Assembly: GCF_900105065.1 (NCBI RefSeq)
Contig: NZ_LT629749.1
Span: 1,240,001-1,304,000, forward strand
Reading direction: 5' to 3'
DNA length: 64,000 nucleotides
Source of the DNA: Friedmanniella luteola
GTDB lineage: Bacteria > Actinomycetota > Actinomycetes > Propionibacteriales > Propionibacteriaceae
Below the pieces are notes generated by a model. The model worked only from the letters and a program-made list of their open reading frames with translations. It searched no databases and was not told the origin of the DNA. The translations under genes were made by a program, and so were the position numbers. Shown one piece after another: positions 19,919-29,302 of the stretch; within the stretch, counting starts at the first letter, position 1, and the number at the start of each line of letters is the position of its first letter.

Positions 19919-21044
19919 CCGGCGCCGGCACGTCGCGGTCGTCGTCCCCTCGCTCACCCGGGGGGGTGCCGAGCGCGTGGCCGAGACCCTCGCCCACCAG
20001 TTCGCCCGCACGTGCCGGGTGACGGTGGTGACGATGGAGCCGCGGCTGACCCCCCGGGAGCTCCGGGCGACGGACGCCCCGCCGTGGACGGGCAGGATCC
20101 CCGCCGGCTGCCACCACGTGCACCTGCCGGCCGCGGGCTCCGGCCTGCCGCGGCTGGCGACGCTCGTGGTCCGCTTCGCCCTGCTGGCGCGACGCGAGGA
20201 GTTCGACGCCGTCTACTCGTTCCTGATGTGGACGAACGTCCTGGTCACCCTCGCCAAGCTGCTGGGTGGCCGGTACGCCCACGTCGCGAGCGAGCACGCG
20301 ATGGCCGACACCCTCCGCGGCGACCGCCCTCGGCTCCTCAGCGTCGCCACGACCCTGCCCGTCGTCTACCGTCGCCCCGACTGGATCGTCGTGGTCTCGG
20401 ATGCCGCCCGCGCCAGCCTCGGGTCCGCCGGGTTGCTGCCCCGCCCGGGCCGCGCCGTCACCATCCCGAACCCGGTGGACGGCGAGGAGATCCGGAGGCT
20501 GGCCGCCGCGCCGTGCGACCTGCCCGAGCCGGCAGCCGACCGGGTGGTGCTGGTCTGCGTGGGGAGGCTGCACGAGCACAAGGACCACCGCACCCTCCTC
20601 CGCGCCATGACGCGCCTCCCGGAGGGCTACTGCCTCGTGCTCGTCGGCGACGGTCCGCTCCGCGACGAGCTGGCGCAGGACGTCGACCGGCTGGGGCTCG
20701 GAGGTCGCGTGACCTTCACCGGCGTCCTCCTGAACCCCTACCCCCTGATGCGTCGCGCGGACGTCGTCGTCCTGCCGTCGAAGCAGGAGGGGTTCGGTCT
20801 CATCGCGGCCGAGGCCGCGGCCCTGGGTCGACCCTTCGTCGGTTCGGCGGTGGGGGGGCTCGCCGAGCTGTGCGCGCTGCTGGGGCAGCCGACCGTCGAG
20901 GTCGGCGACGACGCAGGCCTGGCGGCGACGATCGTGAGGCTGGCGTCCGAGCCGTCGGCCGGTGGGACGGCGAGCGCCCTGGTCGACAGCGCCTTCGACC
21001 CGGCCGCCATCGCCGCGCGCTACCTGCGCCTCACGTCGGGGTGA
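19911..21044 (+). CDS. Glycosyltransferase family 4
   Basis: A 377-residue GT-B transferase of the GT4 type. It opens with VAVVVPSLTRGGAERVAETL, the usual first beta-alpha unit, and has VCVGRLHEHKDHRTLLRAM near residue 208 and the donor motif EGFGLIAAEAAALGRPFVGS near 292. The start is TTG 19911, which overlaps the stop of the Wzy-like gene by 8 nt. It is convergent with the acyltransferase gene; a 12-bp palindrome CGTCCCGGGACG (21057-21068) lies between the stops. Confidence 0.87.
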   Translation: MTSRRRHVAVVVPSLTRGGAERVAETLAHQFARTCRVTVVTMEPRLTPRELRATDAPPWTGRIPAGCHHVHLPAAGSGLPRLATLVVRFALLARREEFDAVYSFLMWTNVLVTLAKLLGGRYAHVASEHAMADTLRGDRPRLLSVATTLPVVYRRPDWIVVVSDAARASLGSAGLLPRPGRAVTIPNPVDGEEIRRLAAAPCDLPEPAADRVVLVCVGRLHEHKDHRTLLRAMTRLPEGYCLVLVGDGPLRDELAQDVDRLGLGGRVTFTGVLLNPYPLMRRADVVVLPSKQEGFGLIAAEAAALGRPFVGSAVGGLAELCALLGQPTVEVGDDAGLAATIVRLASEPSAGGTASALVDSAFDPAAIAARYLRLTSG

Positions 21045-21083
21045 GGACGGGCACCGCGTCCCGGGACGGCACGACGGGTGGCG

Positions 21084-22388
21084 TCAGCGCCGGTGCTCGT
21101 CGACGAGCGGTGCCGCCGCACCGCTGAGCCCCGTCCGCGGAGCCGGCGGCCCGGGGACACCGAGCGGCGCCACGGGCCGCGCGGGGAGGGGCGCCCGGGA
21201 CGCCTCCGCCGTGGGCCGGGGGAGTCCGCGGCCCGGGAGCTCGGCGTCGGTGCGGTGCAGGCGAGCGCGGAGGTGCTCGAACGGCACCTCGAGGACGCGG
21301 TAGACCACGATCCCGCACACCACGCCGGCCAGGATGTAGAGCGGGGCGGTCGACGGCCTCACCTCGACGCCGAGGGCCGCGTCCAGGGCGAAGTCGACGG
21401 CATGGTGCACGAGGTAGAGGCTGTAGCTGGCGAGCCCGATCAGCCGCACCGGTCCCCACCGCGCGACCCGGGTCACGGCCGCCTGCAGGCGGCCGCGGGC
21501 GAGCAGCCCGAACAGGATGAAGGCCGAAGCGCTCAGGCTCTGGATCGTGTAGCGGATGGTGTCGCGGAACCACTCCTCCCGGACGAGCAGGCTCGCGACG
21601 AACAGGGTCGCGGCCAGGACCGGTGTGGAGGGGTGCTGCACGACGGCGCGCAGGCGGGGGAGGCGCCTCCCGTCCTGCTGCCACACGACGTAGACGACGG
21701 CGACGAGGATCCCCCACCCGAGCGACTCCATCCGGGTGTCGGTGCCGTAGTTGATGCGGTCGGCGCCGTCGCCCGGGGCGAGGCTGACCAGCACGCGGGA
21801 CAGCGAGGAGGCGACGATGGCGACCACCCCGAAGAGCGCCGCGCTCCGCACGAAGTGGCGCGTTCTCGAGGCGAGCACCCAGTAGACGGCGAAGACGATG
21901 TAGAACTGCTCCTCGACCGAGAGGCTCCAGAGCACCGCGCTGCCGGGCAGCACGCCACCGGCGTCGTAGCCGTAGAGGTGCACCCAGTTGTAGGAGAAGA
22001 AGATCTGGGAGGCCACGGCGCCCGGGGCCACCGGCCCGCCCAGAGCGGCGTAGACGGCCGTCGGGAGGAGGATGATCACCAGCAGCGGCGGGCCGATCTT
22101 GAGCACCCGACGCAGGTAGAACCTCCGAGGGCTGAACCCACCGGTGGACAGGCGTTCCCGGATGACGAGGTAGGTGATGATGAAGCCCGAGATCACCAGG
22201 AACACCGTCACCCCGGCGCCGCCCGGGACCACGGCCTGCAGACCCGCGTGCGACACCACGACGAGCATCACCGCGAACGCCCGGAGGGCGTCCACGTGGG
22301 CGAAACGGCTGCTGGCCGTCCCCAGCTGCCACCAGCTGCGGAGCCGGCCGCGGTGGTGGGCGGCCAGGTCAGGAGCGTGGGGCGCCAC
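21084..22388 (-). CDS. Acyltransferase family 3 (OafA/YrhL type)
   Basis: A 434-residue integral membrane O-acyltransferase with about ten hydrophobic segments. It begins its domain at FAHVDALRAFAVMLVVVSHA (residues 29-48), where the catalytic His of the family lies, and has the FSYNWVHLYGYDAGG and WSLSVEEQFY segments typical of AT3 proteins. It probably O-acetylates the polysaccharide. The start is GTG 22388 with TAGGGT 6 nt upstream and no ribosome-binding site, so it is probably leaderless. No SGNH domain is fused. Confidence 0.88.
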   Translation of the reverse strand: MAPHAPDLAAHHRGRLRSWWQLGTASSRFAHVDALRAFAVMLVVVSHAGLQAVVPGGAGVTVFLVISGFIITYLVIRERLSTGGFSPRRFYLRRVLKIGPPLLVIILLPTAVYAALGGPVAPGAVASQIFFSYNWVHLYGYDAGGVLPGSAVLWSLSVEEQFYIVFAVYWVLASRTRHFVRSAALFGVVAIVASSLSRVLVSLAPGDGADRINYGTDTRMESLGWGILVAVVYVVWQQDGRRLPRLRAVVQHPSTPVLAATLFVASLLVREEWFRDTIRYTIQSLSASAFILFGLLARGRLQAAVTRVARWGPVRLIGLASYSLYLVHHAVDFALDAALGVEVRPSTAPLYILAGVVCGIVVYRVLEVPFEHLRARLHRTDAELPGRGLPRPTAEASRAPLPARPVAPLGVPGPPAPRTGLSGAAAPLVDEHRR

Positions 22389-22599
22389 AGCAGGACCCTA
22401 GTGGAAGCCTCGTGGCGCGGGGCGTTCCGCGCGCAACCGGTCGGGGAGCTCGGGAGCGTGGCCGAGCGGCCGGTCCTGCGGGTCGGGCGGGCGCGGGCGA
22501 GGGTCAGCCGGGGGCCGCGCAGATGCGGCAAACGCCGGGCGCGGCGCCCGGAACTCGCTATCCTGCTCGAAGGTCCCGGGGCGAGACCGACGCATCGAG

Positions 22600-23895
22600 G
22601 TGGATCCGTTGCTTCTCAGCAGAGCGCGTCTGTGCACACTCGCCGCCGTCCTCGTCGCGGCCGGGATCAGCGGGATCCCGGCTGACGCCGCCACCACCCA
22701 GGCCAGCACCTGCGTCGACGCAGCGGGCCGGGCCTGGATGTCCAAGGTGGTCTGGGGTGAGGAGTACACCGACGGCTCGGGCCTCCGACGTCTCCGCCTG
22801 GTGTCAGCCGGCTGGACCACCGCCGGGCACCGGGTGCCGACCCACGCGGTGGTGCGGACCTACAGCGGCGCCCGGGCCCAGGTGCAGGAGCTGGCCTGGA
22901 GCGGCTCGTTCGACTACCGCGGCGCCGGCCGGTGGCGCAGCGTGAAGCCCGTGAACCCCGCTGCGGCGCCGGGCATCTCCAAGGTGACGCTGAGCCTGGG
23001 TCAGGACGGCAGTGGCGAGGGAGGCTGCACGACGACGTTCCGGCACCCGGTGCTCGAGCAGGTGGACCCGTCCGCGGCCAAGTGGTGGAGCGCCGACCTG
23101 ACCGGCATCCCCGTCGGTCCGATGAACTGCGACAAGTACGCCTCCACCGCCACCGTCCTCGCCCTCCGGAAGCAGTGGAACCACTGGGACAACTGCGGCG
23201 GCACCGTGGTCAGCCCGGCCGCCGAGGGCCTACCGGCTCCTCCGGGCAGCCGGGGCCCCGTCGTGCGGTGGCGCAAACCGGCCGGCGACCCCAACGTCTA
23301 CCAGAAGCTCAACCGGACCTTCACCAGGGCCAACTGGCCGGTCGGGGGGACCGACGACACGACCAGCGGATCACCGCCCGACGTGTCCGCGCGCTACCAG
23401 GCCTACCTCTACATCCCCTCCGACGACTTCGTCCTGAACCCCGAGCACGGCTGGGCGCAGCTCCTGCAGTTCAAGGAGGACTACACCGACGCGAGCGGTC
23501 GGTGGCACCAGGACCCCCTGTGGGCCATGGGCGTCCACAACTTCTCGGGCACGTTGCAGGGTGGGCTCTGGCCGCACGACAAGAGGACGTTCGACCTGGC
23601 GAGCTACATGGACCGCTGGGTGCAGTGGGAGTTCCGCCTCTACCAGGGCGACCGGGACGACACGGGCCGCGGGGGGCGGATCGAGCTGTGGGCCGACGGC
23701 GAGCTGCTCGACACCGGGTACGAGTCGGAGGGCCACGTCGGCTCGGCGGCGCGGTCACCCCTGTCCCGGGCGCGGGCCTGGGTGTGGATCGCGGGTCCCT
23801 ACACCTCCAACCAGACGACGAACGGGGTCCCGGACTACCGGCGGACCCACGTGACCACCTACGTGGGACCGTCGAGGATCCTCCCCCTGGCGTGA
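22600..23895 (+). CDS. Secreted lectin-fold polysaccharide lyase-like protein
   Basis: A 431-residue exported protein. Residues 1-30 form a signal peptide (cut near ADAA). Residues 35-150 are an unrecognised beta-rich region. From about 200 onward the features (ARYQAYLYIPSDDF, WAQLLQFKEDYTD, GGRIELWADGELLDTGYESE) resemble the concanavalin-like fold of heparin lyase I/alginate lyase families; catalytic residues could not be assigned. It may trim or release the polysaccharide. GTG 22600 is the assigned start; TTG 22609 is possible. A 7-bp hairpin (22535-22551) and TATCCT (22559-22564) lie upstream. The stop overlaps the next GTG. Confidence 0.6.
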   Translation: MDPLLLSRARLCTLAAVLVAAGISGIPADAATTQASTCVDAAGRAWMSKVVWGEEYTDGSGLRRLRLVSAGWTTAGHRVPTHAVVRTYSGARAQVQELAWSGSFDYRGAGRWRSVKPVNPAAAPGISKVTLSLGQDGSGEGGCTTTFRHPVLEQVDPSAAKWWSADLTGIPVGPMNCDKYASTATVLALRKQWNHWDNCGGTVVSPAAEGLPAPPGSRGPVVRWRKPAGDPNVYQKLNRTFTRANWPVGGTDDTTSGSPPDVSARYQAYLYIPSDDFVLNPEHGWAQLLQFKEDYTDASGRWHQDPLWAMGVHNFSGTLQGGLWPHDKRTFDLASYMDRWVQWEFRLYQGDRDDTGRGGRIELWADGELLDTGYESEGHVGSAARSPLSRARAWVWIAGPYTSNQTTNGVPDYRRTHVTTYVGPSRILPLA

Positions 23896-25706
23896 CCAGC
23901 TCGAGCCGGAGGCCCTCGCGGGGAGATCGCGCTGCGGCCGGCGCCGGGAAGGCCCGACCGGCCTTCCCCGACCGGGCGGACGGGTCAGGACGGGCGCGTG
24001 CGGGCGCCCGCCCCTGGTCGGAGCCCGGTCGCGAGCAGCGCCAGCCCGTCGTGCCGACGTCGTCCGGTCCGGGCCGGGCCGCGCCGGGGCCGGTCGTCCC
24101 GGCGGGCTTCGTGGTGCTCGGCCTGCTGTACCCGGCCGTGCTCGGCGCCGTCGCCCTCGCCGGGTCGATCGGACGGGTGCGGCAGGACTTCTCCGACGAC
24201 GCCTACTACTACGCGCTGATCGCGCACCACCTGGTGACCGGCAGCGGCTCCACCTTCGGCGGGCTGGTGCCGACCAACGGGTACCAACCCCTCTGGCAGC
24301 TGCTCCTCCTGCCCGTCGCCGCCGTCGCGTCGGGTGACCGGCAGCTCCGGCTCACCTTCGTCCTCGCGGGGGTCCTCTTCTCCTGCTTCGTGGTGCTCGC
24401 CTGGAAGTTCGCCGACGGCCTCGGCGCCAGGACCGAGGGGCTCTACGCGGCCGGGTACGCGACCGCCGTCGGTGGCCTGTTCGGCAACCAGGTCTACAAC
24501 GGCATGGAGTTCGCCCTCGTGACCCCGGCCGCCATGCTGGTGGTCCTCCTGCTGCTGCGGTCACCGGAGCACCTCGGCCAGGGACGGCGCGAGGCCGTCC
24601 GCCACGGCGCCCTGCTGGGGCTGGCGGGTCTGGTCCTGGTCCTCAGCCGGCTCGACGCCGTCGCCCTCCTCCTGGCCTCCGGGGTCGTGGTCCTCGCGCG
24701 ACGGCGCGACCGGGACCTGAGGTGCGCGTGGCTCACCACGGCCCTCGTCGTCGTCGCGGGGCTCGTGGCCTACGGCGCCTGGAACCAGGTGCACTTCGGG
24801 ACGCCCGTCCCGGTGTCGGGTCTGGCCAAAGCGCTCGGAGGCGCAACCCCGGAGTCGGCGGTCTCGGTGTTCCGCAGCTACCTCAGCTTCGGCGACGCCG
24901 GGCCGCTGACCTCCCTGTGGCTGGGGCTGCAGGCCGTCCTCGTCACCGCGGTGGCCCTCGGGCTGCTGCGCCGCACCGGGGGAGCGGCACCGCTCTTCAG
25001 CGCGCCGCAGGACGCCGCGTTGTCCGGCATCCTCCAGGCGCTCGCCCTGGCGCAGCTCCTGCAGCTGGGCTACTACGCCGCGACCTCGAGCTGGCACCTC
25101 TGGGAGTGGTACTACTACTACGTCCCGCTGCAGTTCACGGTGGCCGGCCTGGTCGTGCTCCGGGCGGTCCTCCGGGCTCGCTGGTCGGGGGTGCTCAGCA
25201 GGCCGGTCGTCCCGGTCGGCGCCGCGTGCCTGGCCGCCGCGGTGGGGGTGGGCTTGTTCGTGCTCGACGACCCCCGGACGTCCTGGACCACCAGCAGCAC
25301 CGGGGTCGGGGCCTGGATCGACCAGCACACCGCTCCGGACGCGGTGATCGCGGTGGGAGACCGGGCGGGTGGGCTCGTCTGGGCCAGCCGGCGGCGAGCC
25401 GTGCAGCTGGAAGGTCTGGTGGAGGACGACAGGTACCTCTCCGTCCTCCGCAGCCGCACGATCGCGCAGCACCTGAGCGAGCAGTCGGTCGACTACTACG
25501 TGCGCGGCGACACCCTCGGCGACCCGGCGGGCGCCACCCCGCTGCCCGGGCGGCCCGGCTGCTGGTCCTTCGTGGAACCCCGGCAGGGTCAGGGACCGAA
25601 GTCGTCCGTCGTCGCCTGCGACGGCGACCTCGTGCACAGCGCGGCCCAGGACGACGGATCGGTCTGGCGGGTGTGGATCTTCCGGCCCGAGCTGCAGGTC
25701 CCCTGA
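23892..25706 (+). CDS. GT-C type membrane glycosyltransferase
   Basis: A 604-residue polytopic protein with a long Arg/Ala/Pro-rich cytoplasmic N-terminus (about 1-68), then about ten hydrophobic segments. The first extracytoplasmic loop has DFSDDAYYYALIAHHL near residue 96, the acidic-pair motif of polyprenyl-phosphate-sugar-dependent GT-C enzymes. An extracytoplasmic domain of about 140 residues follows the last segments. It may add a sugar to the chain outside the membrane. GTG 23892 overlaps the previous stop in GTGA. Confidence 0.78.
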   Translation: MTSSSRRPSRGDRAAAGAGKARPAFPDRADGSGRARAGARPWSEPGREQRQPVVPTSSGPGRAAPGPVVPAGFVVLGLLYPAVLGAVALAGSIGRVRQDFSDDAYYYALIAHHLVTGSGSTFGGLVPTNGYQPLWQLLLLPVAAVASGDRQLRLTFVLAGVLFSCFVVLAWKFADGLGARTEGLYAAGYATAVGGLFGNQVYNGMEFALVTPAAMLVVLLLLRSPEHLGQGRREAVRHGALLGLAGLVLVLSRLDAVALLLASGVVVLARRRDRDLRCAWLTTALVVVAGLVAYGAWNQVHFGTPVPVSGLAKALGGATPESAVSVFRSYLSFGDAGPLTSLWLGLQAVLVTAVALGLLRRTGGAAPLFSAPQDAALSGILQALALAQLLQLGYYAATSSWHLWEWYYYYVPLQFTVAGLVVLRAVLRARWSGVLSRPVVPVGAACLAAAVGVGLFVLDDPRTSWTTSSTGVGAWIDQHTAPDAVIAVGDRAGGLVWASRRRAVQLEGLVEDDRYLSVLRSRTIAQHLSEQSVDYYVRGDTLGDPAGATPLPGRPGCWSFVEPRQGQGPKSSVVACDGDLVHSAAQDDGSVWRVWIFRPELQVP

Positions 25707-25751
25707 CGGCTCGCCGCGAGCCCGGTGGGCCCCTCCCGGGCGCCCTCCCCG

Positions 25752-27011
25752 CTACGGAGGCCGGGGCCCGTCGACCCCGGCTGCGAGGACCGAGCCGGGC
25801 GTCCCCGAGCCGGACGTCCCCGGGCCGGGGCCTCCTCGGCCGGACGCACGGTCGGCCGCGCGCCGGCGGTACCGCTGCCTGGCCTCGACCAGCCAGGGGG
25901 CGTGCTCGCCCGCCGCGACGACGAGACGAGCCCGTGACCGCACGCCGAGCGCGTAGGCGAGGCCCCGGGGCGCCGACGGGCGGACGAGCAGCAGGCGGCT
26001 GTTGACCGCCGCGACCGCGTGCCACCGCTCCTTGTAGGACTCGCGTCCGCGCAGCATGCTGTAGGTCGAGCAGCCGCGGCCCCGTGCTCGCTCGAGGTCG
26101 GCGCGGACGACGTAGGTGGAGAAGTCCATGCGCCGGTAGAGCTCGGGTGCCACCCCGAGCAGGTAGCCGCCGATGAGGTCGTGGCCGACCAGGACGACCT
26201 GGCCGGCCAGCTCCTGGCCGTCGAGCTGGTAGCGGACGACCGCGGCCTGGCCCTGGTCCACCATCACGGTCAGGGCCTCGGCGAGGTGCTGGGCGAACCG
26301 GGGCCGCTGGTGCTCCGGGTTGCCACCCCGGCCCTCCCACTGCAGGGCGTGCAGCTGCAGCAGTCTCGGCACCGCTTCCGCGACCTCGGGCGAGGGCACG
26401 TCGGCCACGACGAGACCGAGCTCGTCGCTGCGCCTCAGCACCCGGCGCACCTCGCGGGCACGCTTGGTGGGGAGCGTGAGCAGCAGCTCGGAGAAGTCGG
26501 TCACGGGCAGCTCCATGCACGCGGACGACTCCTGTCGTCGCACCCGGCCCGGCCAGAGCCCCGCCAGCAGCTCCGCGGCAGCGCCGCCCCTCACCTCGGG
26601 GAGGTCCAGGACGTCCCAGCCCGCGACCGCGTCGAGCGCGTCGACCAGCCCCGACAGGTAGGCCGACGCCTCGTCGCGCCCGCGGGCCTCCTCGACCAGG
26701 ACGTCGGTGAAGTCGGAGATGGCCCCGCCGAGCGGGGCCAGGACCCGGACGGGGCCGCGGTTCACCAGGTGGAGCGGAGCGGCCGCGACCAGGCGGCCCT
26801 GGGACCGCACCAGCACCACGCGCAGCCGGCCGGGCTCACCGTAGGCCCGCCACCAGGCCACCAGCCAGGCGTGCGTCTGGAAGGGCGTGGCCCGGGGGGC
26901 CGACCCGTACAGCCGGTCCCACTCCTGCGCCAGGAGGCCGAAGGCGCGGGCGTCCCGCACGACCTCGGTCTCCAACCCCAGCGCTGCGGTGGCCGGCTGG
27001 CTCACGGGCAC
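25752..27011 (-). CDS. GNAT-fold acyltransferase, FemAB/CelD-like
   Basis: A 419-residue cytoplasmic protein with the double-GNAT layout of the CelD/BcsL and FemAB-like families. Seen are FQTHAWLVAWWRAYG near residue 43 and, in the C-terminal GNAT half, GYLLGVAPELYRRMDFSTYV near 286 with RGRESYKERW near 323. Members in polysaccharide loci are thought to acylate sugars or carriers; no substrate is proven. The tail after residue 385 is Gly/Ser-rich. It is convergent with the GT-C gene, with a short hairpin (25710-25722) between. Confidence 0.75.
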   Translation of the reverse strand: MPVSQPATAALGLETEVVRDARAFGLLAQEWDRLYGSAPRATPFQTHAWLVAWWRAYGEPGRLRVVLVRSQGRLVAAAPLHLVNRGPVRVLAPLGGAISDFTDVLVEEARGRDEASAYLSGLVDALDAVAGWDVLDLPEVRGGAAAELLAGLWPGRVRRQESSACMELPVTDFSELLLTLPTKRAREVRRVLRRSDELGLVVADVPSPEVAEAVPRLLQLHALQWEGRGGNPEHQRPRFAQHLAEALTVMVDQGQAAVVRYQLDGQELAGQVVLVGHDLIGGYLLGVAPELYRRMDFSTYVVRADLERARGRGCSTYSMLRGRESYKERWHAVAAVNSRLLLVRPSAPRGLAYALGVRSRARLVVAAGEHAPWLVEARQRYRRRAADRASGRGGPGPGTSGSGTPGSVLAAGVDGPRPP

Positions 27012-27132
27012 TCCTCGCTCACGGACGGCCCCGGCAGGGGAAGCCTGGCTGTGTCACGGCGGTCAGCCCGCTCAGGCGACCGAGGCTAGCGAAGACCCGG
27101 ACCGTCCGAGCGGAGAACAGCAGATCGGCAGA

Positions 27133-27162
27133 CCGCGGCACGCCGCGGCACGCCGCGGCACG
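27133..27162. repeat. Three tandem 10-bp units
   Basis: CCGCGGCACG occurs three times head to tail, followed by a partial fourth unit. It lies in the 171-nt gap between the GNAT gene and the stop of the fcl gene. Nothing else was recognised in that gap. Confidence 0.75.
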
Positions 27163-27182
27163 CCGCGACCGGTGCGGCCTCC

Positions 27183-28148
27183 CTAGGCGGCGCGGAGCGT
27201 CCCGGCGTCCAGCTGCTGCCGGTACCAGGCGTAGGTCTGCTCCAGCCCCTCGCGGAGCCCGATCCGGGCCTGCCAGCCCAGTGCGTGGAGCTTGCCCACG
27301 TCGAGCAGCTTGCGCGGGGTCCCGTCCGGCTTGCTGGTGTCGAACTCCAGCCGTCCCTCGAACCCGACGACGAGGGCCACCAGCTCGGCCAGCTCGCGGA
27401 TCGACAGGTCGGTGCCCGTGCCGACGTTGACCGGCTCCGGGGCGTCGTAGTGCTCCAGCAGGAACAGGCAGGCTCGGGCGAGGTCGTCCACGTGCAGGAA
27501 CTCGCGGCGCGGCGTCCCCGTCCCCCACACGACGACGCGGTCGGCGCCCGACGCCTTGGCCTCGTGGATCCGGCGGATCAGACCCGGCAGGACATGGGAG
27601 TTCTGGGGGTGGAAGTTGTCACCCGGACCGTAGAGGTTGGTCGGCATCGCGGAGATGTAGTGCAGCGCGTGCTGCCGCCGCAGGGCCTGCACCTGGAGCA
27701 CGCCGGCGATCTTGGCGATGGCGTAGGCGTCGTTCGTCGGCTCGAGCAGCCCGGTCAGCAGGCTGTCCTCGCGGATGGGCTGCGAGGCCAGCTTGGGGTA
27801 GATGCAGCTCGAGCCGAGGAACAGCAGCCTGGTCGTCCCGTGGCGGGCCGCCATGTCGAGGACGTTCACCTGCATGCGCAGGTTGTCGGAGATGAAGTCG
27901 GCCGGGTAGGTGCTGTTGGCGATGATCCCGCCGACCCGCGCCGCGGCCATCACGACTGTGGCCGGCCGCCGGACCGCGAAGAAGGCCTCCACGGCGTCGC
28001 GGTCCCGCAGGTCGAGGTCGGCCGAGCTCGCCGTCAGCAGGGAGGTGAACCCGGCATCGGCCAGGTGGCGGAGGACCGCGCCGCCCACCAGCCCGCCGTG
28101 CCCGGCCACGTAGGTGGGGGCGTCCCTGGCCAGCGCGGAGGTCGGCAT
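27183..28148 (-). CDS. fcl: GDP-L-fucose synthase
   Basis: A 321-residue extended short-chain dehydrogenase that epimerises and reduces GDP-4-keto-6-deoxymannose to GDP-L-fucose with NADPH. Seen are the nucleotide motif VAGHGGLVGGAV (residues 13-24; the first Gly is Ala-Gly-His), AARVGGIIAN near 69, SSCIYPK near 112, the catalytic YxxxK in YAIAKIAG near 143 and GTPRREFLHVDD near 213. AGGAG precedes ATG 28148. It diverges from gmd, which supplies its substrate. Confidence 0.95.
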   Translation of the reverse strand: MPTSALARDAPTYVAGHGGLVGGAVLRHLADAGFTSLLTASSADLDLRDRDAVEAFFAVRRPATVVMAAARVGGIIANSTYPADFISDNLRMQVNVLDMAARHGTTRLLFLGSSCIYPKLASQPIREDSLLTGLLEPTNDAYAIAKIAGVLQVQALRRQHALHYISAMPTNLYGPGDNFHPQNSHVLPGLIRRIHEAKASGADRVVVWGTGTPRREFLHVDDLARACLFLLEHYDAPEPVNVGTGTDLSIRELAELVALVVGFEGRLEFDTSKPDGTPRKLLDVGKLHALGWQARIGLREGLEQTYAWYRQQLDAGTLRAA

Positions 28149-28231
28149 GAACGGCTCCTGTCCCGGGTGTCGCGCCCTATGCTAACGCCACCCGGGCGAC
28201 CGCACAGGTGCGAGCAGCGAAGGAGGCAGGC
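28149..28231. promoter_or_regulatory. Divergent fcl/gmd promoter region
   Basis: The 83-nt gap separates the two divergent GDP-fucose genes. TATGCT (about 28179-28184) suits a -10 box for gmd; its complement offers TAGCAT for fcl. Both genes have good ribosome-binding sites at the gap ends. A shared regulator would control both steps. Confidence 0.45.
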
Positions 28232-29245
28232 GTGGGCAGATCGGCGCTGATCACCGGTATCACCGGGCAGGACGGGTCCTACCTGGCGGAGCTGCTGCTG
28301 AGCAAGGGCTACGAGGTGCACGGGCTCATCCGGCGGTCCTCCACCTTCAACACCGAGCGTCTGGACGCCATCTACCAGGACCCGCACGCGAGCGACCGCC
28401 GGCTCTTCCTGCACTACGGGGACCTCACCGACGGCGTCACCCTGATCAACGTGCTCCGCGACGTCAACCCGGACGAGGTGTACAACCTCGGGGCCCAGTC
28501 CCACGTCCGGGTCTCCTTCGACCAGCCGGTCTTCACCGGCGACGTGACCGGCGTCGCGGCCATGCGGCTGCTCGAGGCCGTGCACGCCGCCGGGGTGCGG
28601 ACCAAGATCTACCAGGCGTCCTCCTCGGAGATGTTCGGTGCGAGCCCGCCGCCGCAGGACGAGAACACCACCTTCCACCCCCGGAGCCCCTACGGGGTGG
28701 CCAAGCTCTACGCGTACTGGGCGACCCGGAACTACCGGGAGGCCTACGGCATCTACGCCGTGAACGGCATCCTGTTCAACCACGAGTCGCCGCGGCGCGG
28801 GGCCACCTTCGTCACCCGGAAGGTGACCAGGGCGGTCGCCCGCATCCAGGCGGGCCTCCAGGACAAGCTGTACATGGGCAACCTCGACGCCGTGCGCGAC
28901 TGGGGCTACGCCCCGGAGTTCGTCGAGGGGATGTGGCGGATGATGCAGGCCCCGGAGCCGCAGGACTACGTGCTGGCGACGGGGACGGCGCACACGGTCC
29001 GCGACTTCGTCCAGCTGGCGTTCGGGCACGCCGGCCTCGACTGGGAGAAGTACGTCGAGCACGACCAGCGCTACGAGCGGCCCACGGAGGTCGACGCGCT
29101 GATCGGGGACTACTCGAAGGCCAAGCGGGACCTCGGCTGGGAGCCGCAGGTGCACACCCCCGACCTGGTGAAGATCATGGTCGACGCCGACATCAAGCTC
29201 CTCGACGACGAGCGCTCGGGGCGGCTCGTCCGCGTCGATGTCTGA
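28232..29245 (+). CDS. gmd: GDP-mannose 4,6-dehydratase
   Basis: A 337-residue SDR enzyme that converts GDP-mannose to GDP-4-keto-6-deoxymannose. It has [19 protein letters not shown] at residues 5-23, the SSSEMFG stretch near 130, the active-site [12 protein letters not shown] near 152 and [14 protein letters not shown] near 222. GTG 28232 has AAGGAGG 5 nt upstream; an in-frame GTG at 28208 is less likely. Together with the divergent fcl it gives GDP-L-fucose, so fucose or another 6-deoxyhexose is probably in the polysaccharide. Confidence 0.96.
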   Translation: MGRSALITGITGQDGSYLAELLLSKGYEVHGLIRRSSTFNTERLDAIYQDPHASDRRLFLHYGDLTDGVTLINVLRDVNPDEVYNLGAQSHVRVSFDQPVFTGDVTGVAAMRLLEAVHAAGVRTKIYQASSSEMFGASPPPQDENTTFHPRSPYGVAKLYAYWATRNYREAYGIYAVNGILFNHESPRRGATFVTRKVTRAVARIQAGLQDKLYMGNLDAVRDWGYAPEFVEGMWRMMQAPEPQDYVLATGTAHTVRDFVQLAFGHAGLDWEKYVEHDQRYERPTEVDALIGDYSKAKRDLGWEPQVHTPDLVKIMVDADIKLLDDERSGRLVRVDV

Positions 29246-29302
29246 GCGGCGAGCGGCCGGCAGCGGGCGGGGTGACCCCGGCCCGGGAGCGGCGGGCCGC
29301 GG